The notes beneath the pieces were generated by a model that was given only the letters and a program-made list of their open reading frames with translations, did no database searches and was not told where the DNA came from. The translations under genes were made by a program, and so were the position numbers. DNA of 64,000 nucleotides, taken from NCBI RefSeq assembly GCF_026914265.1, contig NC_069124.1, positions 6,350,213 to 6,414,212 on the forward strand, written 5' to 3'. Shown one piece after another: positions 12,561-24,723 of the stretch (its first letter is position 1; every line of letters starts with the position of its first letter). The stretch is from Mya arenaria. Its lineage: Eukaryota; Mollusca; Bivalvia; Myida; Myidae.

Positions 12561-12929
12561 TTAGCTGCGTTCGTGGTCGTAAGACTGCGTAGGATTAATT
12601 CACTTACACTACTTATGTAAAGAAAATTCCATTTCGGACAAATGTGTCTTTTAATCTAGCAAGTAAATGGTATATTTCATTTTGTACCTTTTTAAGGTAA
12701 ATCGTTGCTTGTTTATTTTGCGTCGCGCAATCTGAAAAAACACGAAATAATATTTATTTTACAGTGTTGCAAGTTATTAAATAAAATCGATAAATTCGAT
12801 ATGATTCCGAGTTCTGAGAAAAATAATTTAAATAACGTTTAAGTTGTAACACGTTCTCCTTAAATGATGTTTAACGCTAGGAAATCAGAACATTTGTTAT
12901 CATGTCCATCTTACATGTTCATATTTTAG

Positions 12930-15900
12930 GGACTACGACACGGAAAACCGAGCGAGAAAACAAAGACCTCAGTTAACAAGTTTAACGTATGATTATGGAC
13001 AAGATTCTTTCGAAATGCAAAGTTGCCGAGATTGTTTACGCAAGGACAAGGACATACTTGACCTAAAAGAACAGTTGAACAGGTACGATTTCTTCATTTT
13101 TGATAACGAGTTTATATTGTCTGATAACGAAAATACTTCTGTATTGCATTAACGTGTTTGAGCTTATTACATTGTTTCTGAAATAAAGACACATTTTAGG
13201 TCCAACCGATATGAGCACAAAAGAAAATGTCCCGAGTGTGAAATGAATGAAGCCACAGTCTCCAGTTTACATGACCAGTAAGATTTGAAATGTTAGAGTT
13301 AAAATGACATAATTTGTATTTGTGTTGTCTTACAAACATCAGCGACAGCAGCAAAATCGTCTGTGTCTTTTACCTGCGATTGCTGAATATCCACTGACTG
13401 ATCGATACTTGATAACGTTGTTGGTTCCAGAGAAAAACACTTGCTAAAGCAGATCGACGATATGAAAAGTACGAAGTAGAAGGCGAATGTACGCAGTATG
13501 CAGTTGTACATGCCACAATAACATTTTGTCGTTACATGTTTTCTGATTCAATTGAAAGGAAATCCATACTCCATATCGATCTTCTGACAGTCTCATGTAT
13601 TGTTTTGATTAAGTGATGCTTTTCTATAGTTACGCTTCACTCTATTACTCATGTTCTGATTTTAATCGAATCACTCGAAAGTTCTTCTAGTTGACGGTTT
13701 ACTGCGTTAATTTTGACATATTTCAGTATAAAACAATTGGAAAACCAGATTGCGGACACATCGAGGCAGCTAGACAATTTAAAACAAAGCCTTAAGAAAG
13801 AAAGAAGCGAAAAAGAAGATGCCTTGACATGGTACGAATAAAACAATTCATTTAAATACGCACCATTTCTCGGGATTCGCATCAGATAACTGCACAGAAT
13901 AGATCATAACATAGCGAATGAAAGAAAGGTCGAAGCATAACTTTATTTAATTTATATATATTGCGATAAATGTATACATGGTACAGTTTTAACGTCCGGC
14001 TTACACTGGCCTATATATCATACTTCCTTCTCTTACAGCTTAAGCTCGCTAGCTTCAAGCGAGTTGCGGGACAACAACCCGAATATTACGAACTTGAGTG
14101 ACCAGAATCGACCTACAAAGATCGCGGAGAAGATGTCCGAACTTTATGATAACGAATGGACAGAAGCCTTTGACAGTCTTGTACAGTCAAAGTCTGAAAC
14201 AGATATAATTGTATCGCTATCGGGCGTTTTGAAGGTAACCAGTTTTTCAGTAAGCATACTTATACATATGACACAGTTATGTCTCAATTGCATTGGTATA
14301 ATAATTACATAGTTATGTCATATTGTATAACATCAGATATAGGGAGTAGAATTAATTATAGATTCAAGTCATGTATACCCTGTAATTTTAGTATATCTTG
14401 TTCGTTTTTTTTTTATCTTTCAGGAAGTTTTTGAAATATGCACAAGATTAGCGTGGACCAACTTTTTTGAGAACATACAGGCTGCTATTTATCCTAACAT
14501 ACAGGTTTACTTTTTGGTCTGTTTTAAATTTTAAACATACCTCTATAATTTACTTATGCTGTTTATATGTACGTTCAAACTGTGCTTATATGTATCTGTT
14601 TGCATCTTAATAGAAACCATGACATAGCCGAAACCTAGAATATGACTTTACAATACGGTGTCACAATTAAAATGTTCATTTTGTACAGAAAGAACCTTTG
14701 TCTGATCACTTCAAACAGCAAGTAAAGGAGTATAGGAAGCTACGAGCACCAGGAATGACGAAGCATCTCTTAAAGGTAACGTGCTTGTATACATGGTAAA
14801 TATATAATGTGTAGTTTTGCCATAAGTTTTAAATACATTTTGACGCGCATATTGTATAGTTTGTGGAGTTTTACTATTTTTTTCTGTTGACGCAAGTGTT
14901 CACTTTGAAAATATTGCCAAGACCAAGCACCGATCACAGGTTTAGACATAAAGGAGGTGATGAACAATTTCGAAAGAAGAATTAGACTTTATGTATCAAC
15001 TATTACGTATTTGACGCGATACGGGGACAATGGCCGTACCATTACCAGACAATTGACGAAACCTGCATACTTACTCGTACACAGATATTAGGAAATAATT
15101 GGTTTGGTCATTTGTAGGTAGTTCGGGAGAAAATACCACGAGGTATGCTTCCATCACAGTCAAAAGAAATGATGGCATATTTCGCCAAGTGTTTAGAAGT
15201 CAGCTGGTTGGCAGCAGTACAGGACCCGCCCTTGGCTCTTAACTTTTGTCCTGGTGAAAAATTTGATACAGCCCTTTTTAAAGATTATAACAAGAGAGTA
15301 GGACCATATGTGGAGTTCCTGGTACAGTTTTTTCTCTCTTTTTCTCTCTTTAGATATTTCGAATGAAAATGCATGATTTACCCTATGCAATTCTTTTTTG
15401 TGGCTATGGCAAATTGAATATACAATTAAATGGAGCTTGTTATTTGTTGTTTAAGGGTTTTAAACATGATTTGTTCTTGAATCACTCATTCTACGCCCAT
15501 TGAATCTCTTTGAAACACCCCTCGATCTGCTAAAACGGATTAAACGCAGTGCTCGAGTTAAAACATAGAATAATAAGTATCAGATAATAAAATAATTTTC
15601 AAATACACATTCTTAATAACTTTATGATAGTGTTCGGATATCAATTAGTCACTATATGGATTTTTTATAATTGAATGTTTAAACCAACACAGAAAAATAG
15701 ACTGAAATCTACAGTTTAAACAAAATGGCGCTATCAATATGTACAATCATTGATAATCACATTTCTCCACGTTTATTTGTGTGTTGGGCAAGTGCGAGAT
15801 GGAGTCTTAAACCCAAAATGTGTTTCACTGCCTCGTCTGCTATAGGATTTGCTGGAGTTTATGTTCGTCACATTGATCATGTCTTGATTGTCCGTTTGTC

Positions 15901-16405
15901 TGTTTGCTTTTGATACGGGTACGATGGTTATTTATTTCGAATTATATTATTATATGTCTTTATTGTCGTTTATAATTTACGTGGGAAAACTGGCAATAAT
16001 TCACTCAATCCGTAGAAATTTAAATGTCGATTGAACGCCACCTATTGACACAAAATGTCGGTTTATAGTACTAATTTATCTCGGAAATATCTATAATGAA
16101 ACATATCTTTATAAATGGTGACAGTTTCTCATTGGGTAATGGTAAGGAATAGGGGCCATAATCCGGTATTGTTAAAAATAAGTCGTTTACCGATTTGAAA
16201 ATACACAACAGTGTATCATTAATTTCAGGTTTGGCCCGCACTTCATCTATATGCCAATGGGCCCTTATTGACAAAAGGAGTAGCACAAGGCTGCCAACAA
16301 AACCCATATAATCGTAGAAGATTTATTCCATCTGATCAGTCGTTCACGTTTCGATTCGAACAACAACGGTTAAGTAAAACAGAATGTATAGAACGATTAA
16401 ACTAG
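12930..16405 (+). CDS. MIEAP (SPATA18)-family protein, copy A, 5' exons not found
   Basis: Exons: 12930-13082, 13200-13277, 13431-13475, 13727-13831, 14039-14234, 14424-14504, 14689-14775, 15118-15321, 16229-16405 (TAG). They join in frame to 374 codons after a phase-2 entry, so an upstream exon is needed. The N-terminal part has paired cysteines (CRDC, CPEC) in charged coiled-coil-like sequence. The middle holds ELYDNEW and KEYRKLRAPGM. The C-terminal part has WLAAVQDPPL, a GEKFDTALF segment and VWPALHLYANGPLLTKGVAQ, matching the C-terminal domain of mitochondria-eating proteins, which act in mitochondrial quality control. Compared with copy C, the third exon has lost the equivalent donor and must use a weak gtagaa site to stay open. 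Exons matching the first three of copy C are absent upstream, where tandem repeats lie. It may be a truncated duplicate or may use other 5' exons. Confidence 0.65.
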
Positions 16406-16862
16406 ATGATTTCCATTTCAGAATTTCAACGACCTTTTAGTCATAGTTCCATCCCTTAAAGCCTATATTTTCAAATGACCTAATAAATAGTGACAAGCAC
16501 ATTTATTATTTTTGTAAATTAAACTAAAAAAGGGGAAAGTCGTACTTTAATCATTGTAAGTTGGAAAGGTATATTCAGTCGTTATATGAATACAGCCACA
16601 GTAAGAAAGCCGTGCTCTAATGCATGTATCGTTTTTTGTATATGGAAAATAATCATAAGCTATTTATATACAAAACGCAATTTTAACGACATGTTCATAT
16701 CAGTAAAAAAATATTTTAATTCATCACATTGAATATGTAAAAATCATTCACTTATATTTTTAGCTAATTCATCATATGTTTATCATTTAAGCACATATAT
16801 TGTAACATTCAATGCATGATACAGTGAGAAGTCCCTTAGTCAAACACTAGACGAATCTCCTA

Positions 16863-17030
16863 TTAAAGCTGCACTCTCACAGGTTAAAACTCAAATGTAA
16901 ATATCTGCGATCTAATTTTTTGTCAGCAGTCTCCACTGGTTTCCATGGATTTTCGCAAAAATTAGCATGTTTAAAGACAAAAAATAAAAAAAGTTGTCAA
17001 AATGTTCAATCTGTGAGAGTGCAGCTTTAA
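16863..17030. mobile_element. 168-bp MITE with TTAA ends
   Basis: Starts TTAAAGCTGCACTCTCACAG and ends with the inverse, ctgtgagagtgcagctttaa. If the outer TTAA on each side is the target duplication, the element belongs to the TTAA-target type (piggyBac-like); that assignment is inference. The interior is non-coding. It sits between MIEAP copies A and B. Confidence 0.8.
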
Positions 17031-17662
17031 GTTTAATAAAGAAACTCAAACCAATTAAATACTTGACATAGATAAAATATCTACAAACAATGTTAAATTA
17101 GACCCAACACATTCGGAAGAAGTTCGACATACCCAAAACACCGATTCATAGCGATACTCGACTGTACATCAGAAGTTTAGAGTTGACGGCCTTTGGAGTG
17201 CTAGAACTTAAGCTAACTGGTTTTAACTATAATTTCTTCATTCATTAATCAATGATACCAAAAGGTTGCCAGTAAAACAGTAAGCTAAAATACAGAGATT
17301 CAGACAGGCTGCATAAAAGCTAAACCAAACGGTAAAGACAATTCAAGACCACAATTCTGAAAAGATGTTGATTTTTTTATCATGCAGAAATACAAATGAA
17401 ATGGTAAAAATAATTGCGATTAAACAGTGGTTGTATGCCATGTAATAATTAAGACATAATTGTTTTCCAAATAATGTATGCAATGATTACACGTAGATTG
17501 TAGCTGGGAACTCATTTATTAAATTAAATTTTTGTTTTGAACACCGGATCTTTATTACGGTTTTGACTACTTGTCCCGGAAATGTTATTATATTGTTTAT
17601 GAGATCTACAAATTGATTACGTAAGTAATAACGTCTGTATGGTTCTATATTTTACTCCACAG

Positions 17663-20279
17663 ATCAATTTCGCGGACGTCAAGTGAGCCGAGGGACACAG
17701 ATGCAATTCCTGAGCTTAGTGATCCGAAGAGGCCATCCAAAGTCGCAGAGAAACTGAAAGAGCTCTACGAAATCGAATGGAAGAATGCACTCGACAGTCT
17801 TGATCAATCGATACCTGAAACAGAAAATATAAAATCACTATTAGACGTCTTAAATGTAATAATTCATACGTATGATGTTTTGTATCTGATCTCACTCACT
17901 ATTTATTTCGAAAAATATTTATATCTGAAATATATTACTGGCAAGGCTGCCAAAATGGCATCTATATTATATATTCATTAATAAAAATCGGTTGCTTATT
18001 AACACTATACCTTAGCTATACGCAATGCACATGTCTGTATATATTCAAGGATATTTTCCATCGCTGCAAAGCATTGGCAAGGAACACGTTAATGAAGGAT
18101 GTGCCAACTGCTGAATATCTAACAATTGAGGTAAATGTTTATGGTCTAAGTAACGTGTCTCTACAGTAACGTTTGACTTTTGAAACTTGCTTTGTCACGC
18201 CGCATAACAACATCACCGCTTAGTTTTTTGTGTCCACTTAACCAAGCTTTGAACTAGACTTTTAGAGACGTAAAATCTGACAGAGATAAAGTAAGATCGG
18301 TTTAAATGTGAACCAAACCAATTGATCTTTCTGCGAAAACGTTTGAAATGACGTTTTGGCCGACTTAAGGCCGGAGTATATGTTACGACACCGCACAACA
18401 CAGTCCTTTTATGACAATCAGAAAATTGAATCGTCGTATGCCGTAACATCAACACAAAATTAGTTTTGGGCACTTGAACAATAGGACTCAGATGACTGAT
18501 ATAGGGTCATCATGGACGTCTTTCTTGCATTAATTGTGTATTATGCACTAGTTATTTGTAACCAAGAAAATTTAGATGTTAAACTCTCCAAGGGGTGTAA
18601 GAATTTATTTTCAACTTTCAATATTTTCTTAACTTTAAAATATTACCTTAAATTTGACCAATATGCCTGCATTCTTTTCACGTGTTTTTTTTCCAAAATG
18701 ACAGTAATATGCTACGCCCTAATCTTTACCATCATCATAATCAACAACATCATCACAACCAACATCATCATCACCACAATCACAACTACTATCATCATCA
18801 CCCCCACAACCATCATCATCATAATTATCATCGTCATCATCAACGTCATCACCATCGTTTTTGTTGAAATATTAAAGCTCGATTTTTTTAGCTTTATATT
18901 AAATGGTTAAGTTAATCCTCTTTAGTGGCAAAACGGCACAGTTGCGCCCTATATAAGCAATTTCTGCGTTAAGCGTTAAGCGTCGTCGCATAAACTTGGT
19001 CGCCCTGTTTATGCGTTGAAAATCACCGCATAAAGGAAAAAAAACACGTTTATGCGGCGATACTGCTATGCGGCGTTACAGAGCATATCAAACGCGTCCA
19101 GAGCGACCTTCAACCTCTATAGTGTTTTAGCATATATATATTTATGGCATACATGTTATAACGGAAAATGTGCGTTGACATAAATCATTAAAAAATATAT
19201 TAATGAAATAATTTGAAGAAGAATATGAAATAGAAAATAAAATAAAAAAAGCAGACAGTATATTTAGAAGTGAATTATATTTATACTGAAATCTTGTTCA
19301 CGCTTATATGATACAGATGATCCCACAAGAACAGCTTTCATCACAGTCGAGACAAGTGAAGGCGTATTTCGAGAAGTGTGTAGAAGTATGCTGGTTGGCA
19401 GCAGTGCAGGACCCGCCATTGGAACTCAACTTCAGTCCCGGTGAAAAGTTTGATACAGCACTTTTCAAAGATTATACCGAAAGAGGACCATATGTGGAAT
19501 TTCAGGTACAGTTATTTTTTGAATGATATTTCGTATGAAATTTTGTCAAAAGGATTAGTTTGGAAAATAAAATGGCTGTGATCAGTCTGTATTTCAAACA
19601 AAATAATCAAAGGTATCGTGTTTTATATATCACTCATGCATTGTTACATATATGCTTTTTATTATGAAAGTCTATGATCACATAGTTTTAAACCTTTTAT
19701 TTGATAAGGCAGACTGCGTGTGATGCTCTTCGTTTCAAACAATAACTGCATCATATCTTTGAAAAGCTTTTGCATTCGGTTCTCAGAACTGTATTCCTTC
19801 GTCTGCAGATAAAGTTGGGGTCCCCTATCATTGAAGTACTTGCTTATTTATTAGTTTATTATTAATAAAATGTACCTTTTACGTTTTGACGTTATTCAAG
19901 ATTGTTGGCGTGAAAGTGAGGTTGTGCACACAAACTGGTTTAAACCCCCAAGTAAATTTACATTTTACTGACCGTTCCAAAGCGGTACCTAACAATCCTT
20001 GATAAACAATCAATAAATATTTAACCAAGCCCCGAACATACATGTATACAACAGTTGTATCAATCATTTCAGGTGTGGCCTGCACTTCATCTTCATGAAG
20101 CTGGGCCCTTATTGACAAAAGGAGTAGCACAAGGCTGCCAACAAAATCCATATAATCATAGAATCGGCATTCCATCTGATCAGTCGCTCACGCCTCAAAA
20201 CAAACAACCACGGTTTAATGAAGAAATCAGAGATGCCGATCGACAAAATTATTCTCGGCATGTGTCGTCAACGAAATGA
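17663..20279 (+). pseudogene. MIEAP-family partial copy B
   Basis: Exon-like blocks: 17663-17855 (phase-2 entry as in the fifth shared exon, ELYEIEWKNALDSL), 18050-18130 (DIFHRCKALARN), 19317-19505 (WLAAVQDPPLELNF, GEKFDTALF), 20073-20279 (VWPALHLHEAGPLLTKGVAQ). They join in frame. The block matching KEYRKLRAPGM is not seen between 18131 and 19316, although its loss would not shift the frame. The four upstream exons are also missing. The last exon meets TGA at 20277, where copy C reads through; downstream B still matches the C tail (HSATFYQGTTR, TGEHHKTMQPGRL). It is likely a degraded or shortened duplicate, though a transcribed short form cannot be ruled out. Confidence 0.65.
18725..18860. 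repeat. CAT/CAA-type trinucleotide microsatellite
   Basis: A run of catcatcac, caacatcat and similar triplets over about 130 bp, in the intron-like gap of copy B. It gives a spurious His/Asn-rich open frame (18682-18867) and an Ile/Thr-rich one in another frame. Confidence 0.9.
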
Positions 20280-21375
20280 AACCAAAATCATTCTGCTACT
20301 TTCTACCAGGGAACGACACGGTCGGGTGACAGGTATAATACTGGAGAACATCATAAAACAATGCAACCAGGTAGACTTGGACATCAAGGTTATAGAGACA
20401 CTCAAATCAAAACGAACAATGCACACAAACATACGCCGACGACTTCAATGACATCAATAAAATAACAATAACTTGTCCCTTTTCTTCAAAAAAACAAACG
20501 AATATACAAGTGGATGTTGTCATTCATAGGAAAATACGAAAGGCAAGTTCCATTATACACTGTTCAATTATTTTGTGACCAAATGAGCGTTTAAACATGT
20601 TTAACCATTATAAATACATTTTATATAAAACAGCGGATCGTTTGCTTGTTAAACAGTGTGCTACGTATTTGTATTGTACATGTATTATTCATTGGTGGTT
20701 TTTCTGTATACATATATATATCATTCAGTATTCATATTGTTTCTTGATGCCTTCTATTATAACATGTAGATTAGGCCCCATAATTAATACTTAATGTTTG
20801 ACTACATGGGATGTTTCATGGTATTATTCATATGAATTGTATAATTTCATTTGCATTTATATACTCTGGCTAGCATATTTAAATACATGTATTACCTTAA
20901 TCAGCAGCATCCATTGACTTTGCCGCTATGTCAATGGTGCGACTCGGCCATCTGAGGGGTTATGACTGAAAATTTCCACATCGAGCTTTTTATGTAGTCT
21001 TTTAGATTCGTTATGTATTCGGCGTGTAAATAACTGTGGTTATACATTCATAAATCATTTTTCATCCTTGGGTATTTATGAATTCCCATTTGCATGATTA
21101 CATATCGACCCAGAGCAGCTTTGATTGTATGTACAGTATAGTGTAGATCGCTTTGAATATAGAGGAAATAAAGTTGTTTTAATCAGAAAAGTTGTAGTTT
21201 TCACTTTATTCCAATCGATCCAGGCATCATTTCAACCAATTGTGAACAATATAGTCGTTAAATTAATGGTTAATTTGTTCAAAATTTTAAATGATATAAG
21301 AGTTCAACAAATCGTCATTCATAGTTGTACTTTCGGCACATACGCAAGGTTACATGCAATTAATATTTAAACTAG
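20280..21375. other. Duplicated 3' flank of MIEAP copy B
   Basis: Non-coding sequence that parallels the region after copy C. Shared blocks include aaacatgtttaaccattataa (20596 and 56573), ttaatgtttgactacatggg (about 20794 and 56745), and gaggaaataaagttgtttt (21160 and 58302). This shows that the duplication included the 3' flank and later diverged. Confidence 0.8.
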
Positions 21376-21729
21376 AATTGAACGGAAGGATTTACTATAT
21401 TAAAATACTTTAATCTGTTTATGATCGAATCAAGACTTGGATTCAACTATTTATAAATTTAGTTTATATTATATCTGCCATTGCCTGTTTTCGGCAATAC
21501 TAGAAAAAAAACTTTCAAAGGGGAGAAACGGTAAATGGTAACATGCTACTTTTTCACAATAAGTAGACATGCAGTTGGACATACTGATCAACTTGCTTTT
21601 GTGATATCATGTAAAGTAGTAAAGAAACAATTTTTCACGATTTCATGTTTTGTGGTGTTTCAAGAAAATCATCTCTAAACTTTGACAACAAGGAAGTTTA
21701 ATTAACTAAACAATTTAAGTTAATAACTC

Positions 21730-22380
21730 GGCCTCTAGATGCAATTCCATACCGACGTTTCATTCTGAACGCCTCGTTTCAACGTGGCGCCAATAAGGCA
21801 ATTACCTGGCTGTCTGCAGACGATGCCGCTTTGATAAACAAGTTTCCTCCAGGAATCATTTCACTGTGATTGCTGAAAACTCACAGTAAATGTTCAGAAA
21901 GCTAGAAACATTGTCTTTAAATGTCACGAACCGATTAATGGGAATGTTGATTTTGAAATAGTAAAGTCTTTCAATTACTTTATTCTTTCGTTCAATCCAC
22001 TTAAAGCTGGTGAAGCTCTTTGATCAATAAATGTTTTCATCTTATTATTAATGATACAACTGCTCCTATGTATATTAAGTATTATCTGTTTGATGCATAT
22101 ATTGAGTCTATACTTACTTTTGGATGGATATGGGTTCTTGGAAAGAGTGCAAAAACATGTTTGTAAATGGATCCGTAAAGTAAAATGGTGGACAAATATA
22201 ATGTCTCCGTACAGTTAGCTAGGTCAGTCTCCGTTGTACGTTGTATATCGTTGTTTATCGAACATTTTTGAGGATATATTTTTAAATTATCACAAGCAAA
22301 TTGAATATTTTTTTCTAAAGACAAATATTTAGTAAGAATTAATACAGAGGAAGAATCAAAGGAATCAAACAAATGTTTCT
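21730..22380 (+). pseudogene. Decayed non-LTR reverse transcriptase fragment
   Basis: Broken frames on the + strand give TWLSADDAALIN, which resembles an (F/Y)ADD catalytic block. They are followed by YIKYYLFDAYIESILTFGW and KHVCKWIRKVKWW, which resemble the region after the catalytic domain in widespread mollusc LINEs. Several stops and frame shifts show it is dead. The LINE clade is not assigned. Confidence 0.5.
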
Positions 22381-22994
22381 TTGAGTGTAAAAGTGGCCTC
22401 CACAGCTTTGTCTGCTAGTCGGTTGGCTGGTGTCTATGTTCGCTGCCTCTATTGTAACATTTTTTTCGGTTTTTGGTTTTGGTAACGGTGCTATATAGTA
22501 AGTTGCAATTCCATAAAAATAAGTTTTATAACATAGGTAAAAAAATCAAATTTCAATTTGACAGAATCGCATTATTCATATGTTCAATAGTTGCAAAAAC
22601 GTAACAACACGTTGAACGTTAATTTTTTTTCAATGTGTGTAGAATATTCAATACAATGAAAACACTTTATTGAATCACTTTTTTCACTCCTAGTGAAATA
22701 TTTATTTCCTTTGCAGGTTAACATCTTAGTACCTTTACTATGGTATATTGCCAGCTCGTCTTTTACTTTAAACAAATAATTAAACTCTTTATCCTGGTTG
22801 TTGACTTAATGCATTTTTCGTTTAAAAGTAGATTTTTCATTGAAAAGGGGGAAACTAATTCTATGTGCTTCTTAACCCTTTAAAAAATCGCACCCAAGTA
22901 AGAAAGTCGAAAATTCATAAACGATAGACGAATCAAGACTACATCAAACTCAATACATACTTAAAAGCTGAAACTATTGTTTATAACGATTTGT

Positions 22995-23210
22995 AAACAT
23001 TAGAGTTTAAAAATGAAAACGATGACTGAAAATGACAATGGACACATTTCTTATGAAGAAGCCTCAAAAGCACGCAATGATATGAAACCAAACGATAGTC
23101 CTGGACATGATGGTCTAGCCATTGTGCTTTATAAGTCGCTTTTGCAAATGTTTGGATCGCTTGTCGTCTCGTTGTTAATTCATTGATATGCAAAGGTTGA
23201 ACTATCTTTT
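22995..23210 (+). pseudogene. LINE reverse transcriptase fragment, left part (L1/Tx1-like)
   Basis: The + strand reads ISYEEASKARNDMKPNDSPG then HDGL, typical of the start of an L1-type reverse transcriptase domain (E..KA...MK.NKSPG.DGL). It ends at a TGA just before a foldback element that begins at 23237. The matching downstream portion resumes after 24724. Confidence 0.6.
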
Positions 23211-23236
23211 ACGAAAAAAAACAAAGTGTGTTTTGA

Positions 23237-24723
23237 TGTACGTGAAGTTAGCGGCCTAGCGGCGTGAAGTTAGCGACCTAGCGGCCTAGCGGCGTGAAGT
23301 TAGCGGCCTAGCGGCGTGAAGTTGGCGGCCTAGCGGCCTGGTGGCCTAATGTTTTTCTCTATTTCCAAGCAATTGTTAATGCGTCTTTTTTTAAAACAAT
23401 GATAAATGAAAGATTTTTATTCATACAGTTTCATAGCGGCCTTAAATTGTTTTCTATTCAGAACATTTTTTATACGTTTTAATTTAAAACAATTATAAAT
23501 TAATAAGCGGCCTAAAATTGAATCCTATATTTAAGCATATATACATGCATTTTCTTCTAAAACAATGACATATTAAATGTTTTTATGCTCACATTAACAC
23601 ATTGAGGCGATTGTACATAAAAACAGTAAATATATCATTGTTTTAGAAGAACAGGCATGTTTAATGCTTTGAAATAGCTGACTGCTTTATCGATGTTTTT
23701 GAAAAAAAACTGTTGATAATCGCTAATCGCTTCAAAGTGTTAATTTGTGCATAAAACAGTTAATATGTCATTGTTGTAAAAGAAAATGCATGTATACATG
23801 CTTTGAAAAAGGATAGCATTTTAGGCCGCCAGGCCGCTAGGCCGCTAACTTCACGCCGCTATGCCACTGAAGTGGTCAATCGACTTTTTTGAAAAAAAAG
23901 TTGAAAAACGCTTCAGAAAGATAATTTGTGCATAAAAAACAGTAAATACATCATTGCTTTAGAAGAACAGGTATGTTTAATGCTTTCAATTAGCTGACTG
24001 CTTTATCGACGTTTTTGAAAAAAAATGTTGATAATCGCCTCAGAGTGATAGTCTGCATAAAAACCGTTCATATATCATTGTTTTAGCAAAAAATGCATGT
24101 AGACATGCTTTGAAATAGGATAGCATTTTAGGCCGCCAGGCCGCTAGGCCGCTAACTTCACGCCGCTTGGCTGCTATGCCGCTAGAGTGGTCAATCGACT
24201 TTTTTGAAAAACAGTTGAAAAACGATTCAGAAAGATAATTTGTGCATAAAAAAACAGTAAATACATCATTGTTTTAGAAGAACAGGCATGTTTAATGCTT
24301 TGAATTAGCTGACTGCTTTATCGATGTTTTTGAAATCAGATATTGATAATCGCTTCAATGTGTTATGTGTGGATAAAAACAGTTTCAGAAGAAAATGCAT
24401 GTATATATGCTTTGAAATAGGATTCAATTTAGGCCGCTAGGCCGCCAGGCCGCTAATATCACGCCGCTAGGCCGCTTGGTCGCTGAAGTGCTTGATCGAC
24501 GTCTTAAAAAAAAAGTTGAAAAACGCTTCAGAGTGATAATTTGTGCATAAAACAGTTAAATTAAAATTGTTTTAGAATAAAAGGTAAAGAAAAATGTTCT
24601 GAATAGAAAACTAGGCCGCCAACTTCACGCCGCTAGGCCGCTAGGCCGCAAGGCCGCTAACTTCACGCCGCTAGGCCGCTAGGCCGCTAACTTTACGCCG
24701 CTAGGCCGCTAACTTTACGTACA
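23237..24723. mobile_element. Foldback-like element with GCGGCCTA modules
   Basis: Ends are inverted: left tgtacgtgaagttagcggcc, right ggccgctaactttacgtaca. The left end (23237-23345) repeats gcggcctagcggcgtgaagtta on the + strand. On the right, clusters of the complement (aggccgctaacttcacgccg) lie at about 23825, 24131, 24429 and 24613-24719, roughly 300 bp apart, separated by a repeated spacer with catgcattttctt / aaaacaatg blocks. The switch of orientation is near 23610. There is no coding capacity. The arms are unequal (about 0.37 and 1.1 kb), as in foldback elements. Confidence 0.75.

Noticed and set aside
18512-18910. Ile/Thr-rich and His-rich ORFs
   Set aside because: Created by a CAT/CAA microsatellite.
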